From JBBSUQ01 sp964389755 (GTDB taxonomy: Bacteria > Bacteroidota > Bacteroidia > Flavobacteriales_D > Crocinitomicaceae): a stretch of 64,000 nt of DNA. The translations under genes were made by a program, and so were the position numbers. The notes under the pieces were generated by a model. That model searched no databases, was not told where the DNA came from, and saw only the letters and a list, made by a program, of their open reading frames with translations. The DNA lies in NCBI GenBank assembly GCA_964389755.1, contig CAYMEW010000016.1, positions 1 to 64,000 on the forward strand. The letters run 5' to 3'. The first letter of the stretch is position 1, and every line of letters begins with the position of its first letter. Positions 59,764 to 64,000 of this stretch are shown here, one piece after another.

Positions 59764-61734
59764 TTAATTTATCTTCTGAAGTACAAGTACGAGCTTATTG
59801 AAGTCAGCAGCGGCGTTGATCACGCTTTTGTATTCTTCGAATTGTGCGAGCGGATAGTAAATGTCCTCATACCATTCCGTTACGGTTACTGTGAGCACTC
59901 CGTTCTCAAGTGTATAAGTCGATTTAAAACCGATCGGGGTTTTTCCATTGAGTGTGGGAACAACTTCCATATTCAGAACCTCCGGGTTCTTGATCTCGTA
60001 GCCTTCCGGAACATTGAACACGATCTTGCGCTCATAACGACGGGTGAACTCGGTTTCGACCGGGATCTTGCGTTTGTCTTCGTCGTACATTTCAGCCTGC
60101 GGCCCGATGAGCATACCGACTTTGAAAAGTACTTTTTCACCGGCATTTTCGGTAAAGTTGGCGCTTTCGATGGTTCCTTTCCCGATGAGCGGTTTTTGCC
60201 CGTAGAGGTCCGTGTCATCATTCTCGAAACTCATGTCTTCTACTTTCGCCCCGTCGTCGATGTAGTTGAGATAACCTTCCTTAAGTTCAGTCTTTTGCTC
60301 TTCGTCCAGGTAATCCATGCTGGCCTGGTAATAGAGACTTTTATAACCGCTTGTACTGCGCTCCACCTGGATGGTGGCGGTACTGAGGTCGTCGTTGAGC
60401 GAGGTGGTTGTATTGATAATGTCGCGCGATTTGTCAGCATCCGTATACCCGATCTCTTTTACCTTGGAGTCGAAGGTAACGATCTTGCCCACGGCTACTT
60501 CTTTGATGGAGAGCCCTTTAGTGCCGGTAAATTCGTATGGCGGAAAACCAAGGCGTGAGTAAGGATGCGGTGAAAGGTACATTTTCAGGTCCGGCAGGTA
60601 AAAAATATAATCGTCCAGGAAGTTGTACGCCTCATATTCCGTGTAAAATTTATCGACTGTACGATCGGTCGTCAGGATAAGTTCGAACGGAATTCCCTGT
60701 TCGCGGAAGCAATTCAGCAGGATACGCGTTATGGCTTCCTCGCTGGCCAGTTTGCTTTCAAAAGTAAACGCGATGGGATCGTCCATCTGGAGGTTGAAGC
60801 CCTGGAGTATTACAAATTCCTTCTTCACCTGCTTTTCGATCTTACGCACCTGCTCGGTCTCCGAATCATCTTTCTCGATCTCTGCGCGGTCAATGAGTTT
60901 GCGAATGAGTTTCAGGTTCTTCTTTTTCGGCTCTTCGAAAAGGCGGAAGTGAATGATACGACTAACCTCGGTATAATTGAAAAAATTCGATTTCCCGGAA
61001 GAATAGTTCTTGTCCAGCTTGTAATACGCTTTCATCAGGTTCGCGCGGTAAGAGGATGACGTTTCACTTTTCAGGGCTTCCACATCGTCCATACGCAGGA
61101 TGTACTGACGGAAGTCCAGGTTCGTGGAATCGCGTTTGAACTCGGGCAAACCGTTTACCGGGAATACTTTGTAATCCAGGTATTCGGGTGTAATCAGGTC
61201 ATATTCCACGTGTTTTTTCGGAATGTCGGATTGCACGGTGAAAACAGCTCCGGTCAGGTGTGGTTCGAATTTGATGAGGTGCAGGTACTCGATGATACTG
61301 CCCAGTTCGATCCCTTCAAAGGCGAAGTACTGGTATTCCACGTTTCCGTCCTCATCGAGTGATTCTTTGATGTCTTTATTCGATACTTCGATCACGGAAC
61401 CGTCGGGTTGAATGGCGCGTGCCTTCTGAAATACGATGTCTTCCGCGCTGTAATTTGAAACAAAATATTTGTTGTTCTCTTCAATCGCCTGGTCGGAATT
61501 CAGTCGTTTGATCGTATGCATGAGCTGGAACTCGCGGAGTTCTCCGGCGTCATTGTTCGCCAGTTCGGTCCCGCGTTTTTCGAAAAGGACGATCTCGCCT
61601 TCTTCCTTCTCTTTATCGGTAAGGTCCCAGGTTTTCGGAGTCTCGGACCAGTCGTAGTCGCTATAATAACTTTTTTGGGCGACTCCTGAAAAGGCGAGCA
61701 ACAGCGCCGCCAGTGCAAATAGTTTATTCATCAT
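59764..61734 (-). CDS. DUF3857 protein with inactive transglutaminase-like domain
   Basis: 656-aa exported protein (signal peptide about 1-20, FALAALLLAFSGVAQ). N-terminal DUF3857 domain (about 45-250) followed by a transglutaminase-like region (about 290-400) and a C-terminal beta domain. The catalytic Cys-His-Asp are lost: the Cys block reads KLASEEAITRILLN, the His block DDYIFYLPDL, and the Asp block MYLSPHPY. The paralogue upstream keeps all three. Its first codons overlap that gene's stop (ATGA), so the pair is translated together. Probably a binding or partner protein of the active copy. Confidence 0.85.
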   Translation of the reverse strand: MMNKLFALAALLLAFSGVAQKSYYSDYDWSETPKTWDLTDKEKEEGEIVLFEKRGTELANNDAGELREFQLMHTIKRLNSDQAIEENNKYFVSNYSAEDIVFQKARAIQPDGSVIEVSNKDIKESLDEDGNVEYQYFAFEGIELGSIIEYLHLIKFEPHLTGAVFTVQSDIPKKHVEYDLITPEYLDYKVFPVNGLPEFKRDSTNLDFRQYILRMDDVEALKSETSSSYRANLMKAYYKLDKNYSSGKSNFFNYTEVSRIIHFRLFEEPKKKNLKLIRKLIDRAEIEKDDSETEQVRKIEKQVKKEFVILQGFNLQMDDPIAFTFESKLASEEAITRILLNCFREQGIPFELILTTDRTVDKFYTEYEAYNFLDDYIFYLPDLKMYLSPHPYSRLGFPPYEFTGTKGLSIKEVAVGKIVTFDSKVKEIGYTDADKSRDIINTTTSLNDDLSTATIQVERSTSGYKSLYYQASMDYLDEEQKTELKEGYLNYIDDGAKVEDMSFENDDTDLYGQKPLIGKGTIESANFTENAGEKVLFKVGMLIGPQAEMYDEDKRKIPVETEFTRRYERKIVFNVPEGYEIKNPEVLNMEVVPTLNGKTPIGFKSTYTLENGVLTVTVTEWYEDIYYPLAQFEEYKSVINAAADFNKLVLVLQKIN

Positions 61735-63665
61735 GCTTGTGTTTTAATTAGGACGACGCTTTCGGACATGGACTTTTTCATGATCTTCACGAAGTCGTTC
61801 CATGCTTTGAACTGGTCGGGTTGAAGGTATAAAAATTTAAATTTGATCCGCACGGTCGTCATGAGTTGACCGTCTTTTTCGGAATAACTCACTGAGTAAT
61901 CGACAAAGTCCGAAGTGAATGTGGTGTTTTCAGGAACGAACTTTAAGGTATAACCTTCGGGTATATCGAGCACCGTCACATACGCATCGCTGGAATAGAA
62001 ACCGAGTTCGAGCGGTGCCACACGGTCTTCCCGGATCTCGCCGTGCGTAATGTCTTTATTGAGGATCGGGTTCACGTAAATTTCCTTATCATACGAGGAA
62101 ACGTAATTGTTCACTTCGAAATCAAAAGACATGATAAAAGGCTTTTCCCGGTCATCCAGGTTCCGCATCTGCGAATTCGTGACCCGCAGGGTGTTGTTTC
62201 CGCGCGGATTGACGTTCTTCATGAGTTTGTCGAGGTCTTCGGGCATCACATTTTTGAACGAATCGTGGATGAGGGTGGTGTAATATCCCGAAGAGTGTAC
62301 GTTTGCATTTCCCGCAATTTTAGAACCATCGATGTGCACATAGCTGGTGTCGAAGAATTCGGTTCTTTCCGGCGGAAGAATAGCTACTTTACGGATCTCG
62401 AAATCGCCGGTTCCTTTGTGGATCAATACTTCTTTTTCCTGGATGTAGAACGGCGGATAATCCATGGGTTGCCAGGCACTCGTGGCATCTAGGTAATACG
62501 CCGTTCCGTCTTCAGTCTCGTACACGGCGATCATGTGATTATCGGTTGCTGCACTTGGAAAGGTCGAGTAGTCGTACGGCAGGTCGCGCGTACCTACCCA
62601 CGTGAGATACGCGGTGATATTTTGCGACTTCAGCATGCTGTAAATAAGTGCAGCCATGTCCTTACAGTCACCATAGCGCTTGCGGCACACGCTAGAGGGC
62701 TGACGCGGAATAAATCCGTTCACACCTTCCTCGAATGCGATGTATTTGATGTTGTTCTGCACCCAATAATAGATCGCTTTTACTTTGGCGAGTTCACTTT
62801 CACTTCCTTTCGTGATGGAATCAGCCAGGCGGGTGATCTCTTCGGTCGGAACTTCGTTTTCGACTTCCGTCAGGTTTGTCTGGTACCAGGTGTGCAGGTC
62901 GGCCGGTGTTTCGAGCACGCTTTGGCGTCCCTGCTTCGTGGTGTAATAGGCGATCTGCCCCACGATATGGGGTGTGTAGACGCGGAGCGAGGGAGACTGT
63001 TCTTCGAATTTGAGTCCTTTGGCTCCTGTCATGGAATACGTCGTAATGCGTCGACCGCGAACGATCTCCTCGTTTTTCTTTACGAGTCCGGACCCGTTAT
63101 TGCGCAGGTCGAGCAACAGGTGTACACTTGTATCAGCATCCACCACGAACTCATTCGTTTCGATCGGGAAGACGGACTGGAAGAAAAAACCGAAAGGAAA
63201 ACGGTATTCGCTCGTTGTTTCGCTGTATTCGAGGATGCGCACCGAACCTTCCTGCAGGGAAGGGTAGTAAAACGAGGTGATTTTGTCGTCGTCGTGAAAA
63301 ACAGAGCCTTCCTGCGTTTTGTCGCGCGTCTGGAAATTCGTCGCTTTTACTTTTTTAAACGATTTACCGTTCGGCATGAGCGAATAGGCGTCGATCTTGC
63401 CGAGTTCATCAAAGCTGGTCGTGGTAATTTCCTCTTCGGAAAAACTGCGTGCCAGTTTCGGGTCGAGAAGCAGGTATTGATCTTCATAACTGGTAGTGAC
63501 GAGCGGTTTGTCATTTTTGACATCGATAGTCACACGGGTGCGTTTAACGACCTGAACGGCCTGTTCTCCCTTATATTTCTCTTTATATGCCGCCAGGTCG
63601 TAATCCTGTGCGAATACGTTCCCCGCCAGCAAAGCGAGGATGATCATACTATATTTTAGTAACAT
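61731..63665 (-). CDS. DUF3857 and transglutaminase-like domain protein
   Basis: 644-aa exported protein (signal peptide about 1-20, MIILALLAGNVFAQ). Domain order: DUF3857 (about 35-240), transglutaminase-like (about 270-400), C-terminal beta domain. The papain-like triad is intact: Cys334 in RYGDCKDMAALIYSML, His377 in TDNHMIAVYE, Asp393 in YYLDATSAW. Bacterial members act as proteases or cross-link/hydrolyse amides in the periplasm; substrate unknown. It starts 17 bases inside the end of the MORN gene upstream and overlaps the inactive paralogue downstream. Confidence 0.88.
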   Translation of the reverse strand: MLLKYSMIILALLAGNVFAQDYDLAAYKEKYKGEQAVQVVKRTRVTIDVKNDKPLVTTSYEDQYLLLDPKLARSFSEEEITTTSFDELGKIDAYSLMPNGKSFKKVKATNFQTRDKTQEGSVFHDDDKITSFYYPSLQEGSVRILEYSETTSEYRFPFGFFFQSVFPIETNEFVVDADTSVHLLLDLRNNGSGLVKKNEEIVRGRRITTYSMTGAKGLKFEEQSPSLRVYTPHIVGQIAYYTTKQGRQSVLETPADLHTWYQTNLTEVENEVPTEEITRLADSITKGSESELAKVKAIYYWVQNNIKYIAFEEGVNGFIPRQPSSVCRKRYGDCKDMAALIYSMLKSQNITAYLTWVGTRDLPYDYSTFPSAATDNHMIAVYETEDGTAYYLDATSAWQPMDYPPFYIQEKEVLIHKGTGDFEIRKVAILPPERTEFFDTSYVHIDGSKIAGNANVHSSGYYTTLIHDSFKNVMPEDLDKLMKNVNPRGNNTLRVTNSQMRNLDDREKPFIMSFDFEVNNYVSSYDKEIYVNPILNKDITHGEIREDRVAPLELGFYSSDAYVTVLDIPEGYTLKFVPENTTFTSDFVDYSVSYSEKDGQLMTTVRIKFKFLYLQPDQFKAWNDFVKIMKKSMSESVVLIKTQA

Positions 63666-63999
63666 TAATTAAAGTATTATTGTACCACATTTCTTCGGAA
63701 GTGAGTTGGCCCTGTTGGTTGTAGAATTTCGCCGGGCCGTGTTTTTCACCGTACAGGTAGCTTGTTTCTGACTTTTTCTTACCGTTCGGGTAGTATACAA
63801 TTTCCACGCCATGTTTTTCACCGAAACGGTAATCCGTCTCGGATTTCGTGGTTCCGTCCGTGTAATGATATACGGTTTTTCCGTGCAGTTCACCTTTCTC
63901 GTAAGTTTCGTTCTCGATCTCGGTACCGTTTTTCGCATAGTAGATGTAGGCACCGTTAACGAGCCCGTTCGTACGCTTGTGTTCCGAAGCTTTTTCCCC
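63649..63999 (-). CDS. MORN-repeat protein, 5' end outside the window
   Basis: Partial gene: the minus-strand frame is open from the window edge to a TAG at 63649-63651 (116 residues). It contains four MORN-variant repeats of ~23 residues: NGLVNGAYIYYAKNGTEIE, KGELHGKTVYHYTDGTTKSE, FGEKHGVEIVYYPNGKKKSE and YGEKHGPAKFYNQQGQLTSE. Such repeats (MORN_2) occur in Bacteroidota exported or cytoplasmic proteins of the YwqK-like group with binding roles. It overlaps the DUF3857-transglutaminase gene by 17 bases, so it is probably the leader of this operon. Other frames here do not resemble a protein. Confidence 0.82.
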   Translation of the reverse strand, partial: GEKASEHKRTNGLVNGAYIYYAKNGTEIENETYEKGELHGKTVYHYTDGTTKSETDYRFGEKHGVEIVYYPNGKKKSETSYLYGEKHGPAKFYNQQGQLTSEEMWYNNTLINVTKI

Positions 64000-64000
64000 G

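Noticed and set aside
63669..63953. Minus-strand Met-initiated frame at the right edge
   Set aside because: It is basic and repetitive and out of frame with the MORN-repeat protein, which reads clearly in another frame of the same strand.
1..64000. CRISPR arrays, prophage, insertion sequences, tRNA or rRNA genes
   Set aside because: No regularly spaced 20-50 bp repeats with unique spacers, no transposase, integrase or phage genes, and no cloverleaf or rRNA sequence recognised.

Overview
The window is chromosomal DNA of a Bacteroidota bacterium, most likely order Flavobacteriales. Evidence: a type IX secretion (T9SS) C-terminal sorting domain on two exported proteins, the gliding genes gldG and gldF upstream of dnaN, an LpxC-FabZ fusion, a DUF4295 gene behind rpmB-rpmG, DUF3822 beside rsmD-coaD, almost no Shine-Dalgarno sequences, and many intergenic boxes of the Bacteroidota -7 form TAnnTTTG. 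By eye the base composition is near 48 percent GC, high for many Flavobacteriales. I cannot name a genus. No tRNA, rRNA, CRISPR array, insertion sequence or prophage was recognised. Most of the window is core genome.

Layout. 1-697: non-coding repeats (a diverged 183-bp tandem repeat and GC-rich 30-bp hairpin repeats) ahead of the sucD terminator. 698-4015 (minus): sucD and an RND/MMPL exporter. 4016-4590: non-coding, with an 11-bp tandem array. 4591-7977: a T9SS cargo protein and a 753-aa exported protein of unknown function. 7982-9436 (minus): RecD-like helicase. 9530-12189: membrane protein, DUF3822, rsmD, coaD. 12242-16009: cysteine-free thioredoxin-fold protein, nitroreductase, two envelope proteins, DUF985 cupin. 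16011-16826 (minus): aldo/keto reductase. 17124-19088: comEC. 19057-24798 (minus): lipoprotein, dnaN, and the gldF-gldG-DUF4340-like operon. 24943-26360 (minus): cold-shock protein, ABM monooxygenase, SAM hydroxide adenosyltransferase. 26467-32226: phoH-purC, then fur-STAS-purA-ostA. 32223-35457: gmhA and small genes.

35504-40603: an operon of lpxD, lpxC-fabZ, lpxA, an Rrf2 regulator and an RlmD-like methyltransferase, which carries the first steps of lipid A synthesis. 40669-43845: cinA, rpmB-rpmG-DUF4295, ftsY. 43917-50365: DUF4870 protein, a 1012-aa M43 metalloprotease carrying a T9SS signal, a BamA-like barrel and an ACMSD-type decarboxylase. 50568-54109: an acidic protein and a compact operon of GNAT acetyltransferase, Na+/solute symporter and ornithine/alanine-type racemase. 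54128-59638: small membrane proteins, DUF4256, lipoprotein, S41 protease, helical surface protein. 59764-64000 (minus): MORN protein (cut by the window edge), a DUF3857-transglutaminase and a paralogue that has lost the catalytic triad.

Much of the content concerns the cell envelope: lipid A synthesis, OstA, GmhA, two outer-membrane barrels, T9SS cargo, gliding genes, lipoproteins and a periplasmic protease. The most interesting unexplained items are the acetyltransferase-symporter-racemase operon, the 11-bp tandem array at 4178-4254, the RlmD-like enzyme without iron-sulfur cysteines, the dead/live DUF3857 pair, and the repeats at the left edge that share an 11-mer with the 4.3-kb intergenic region.
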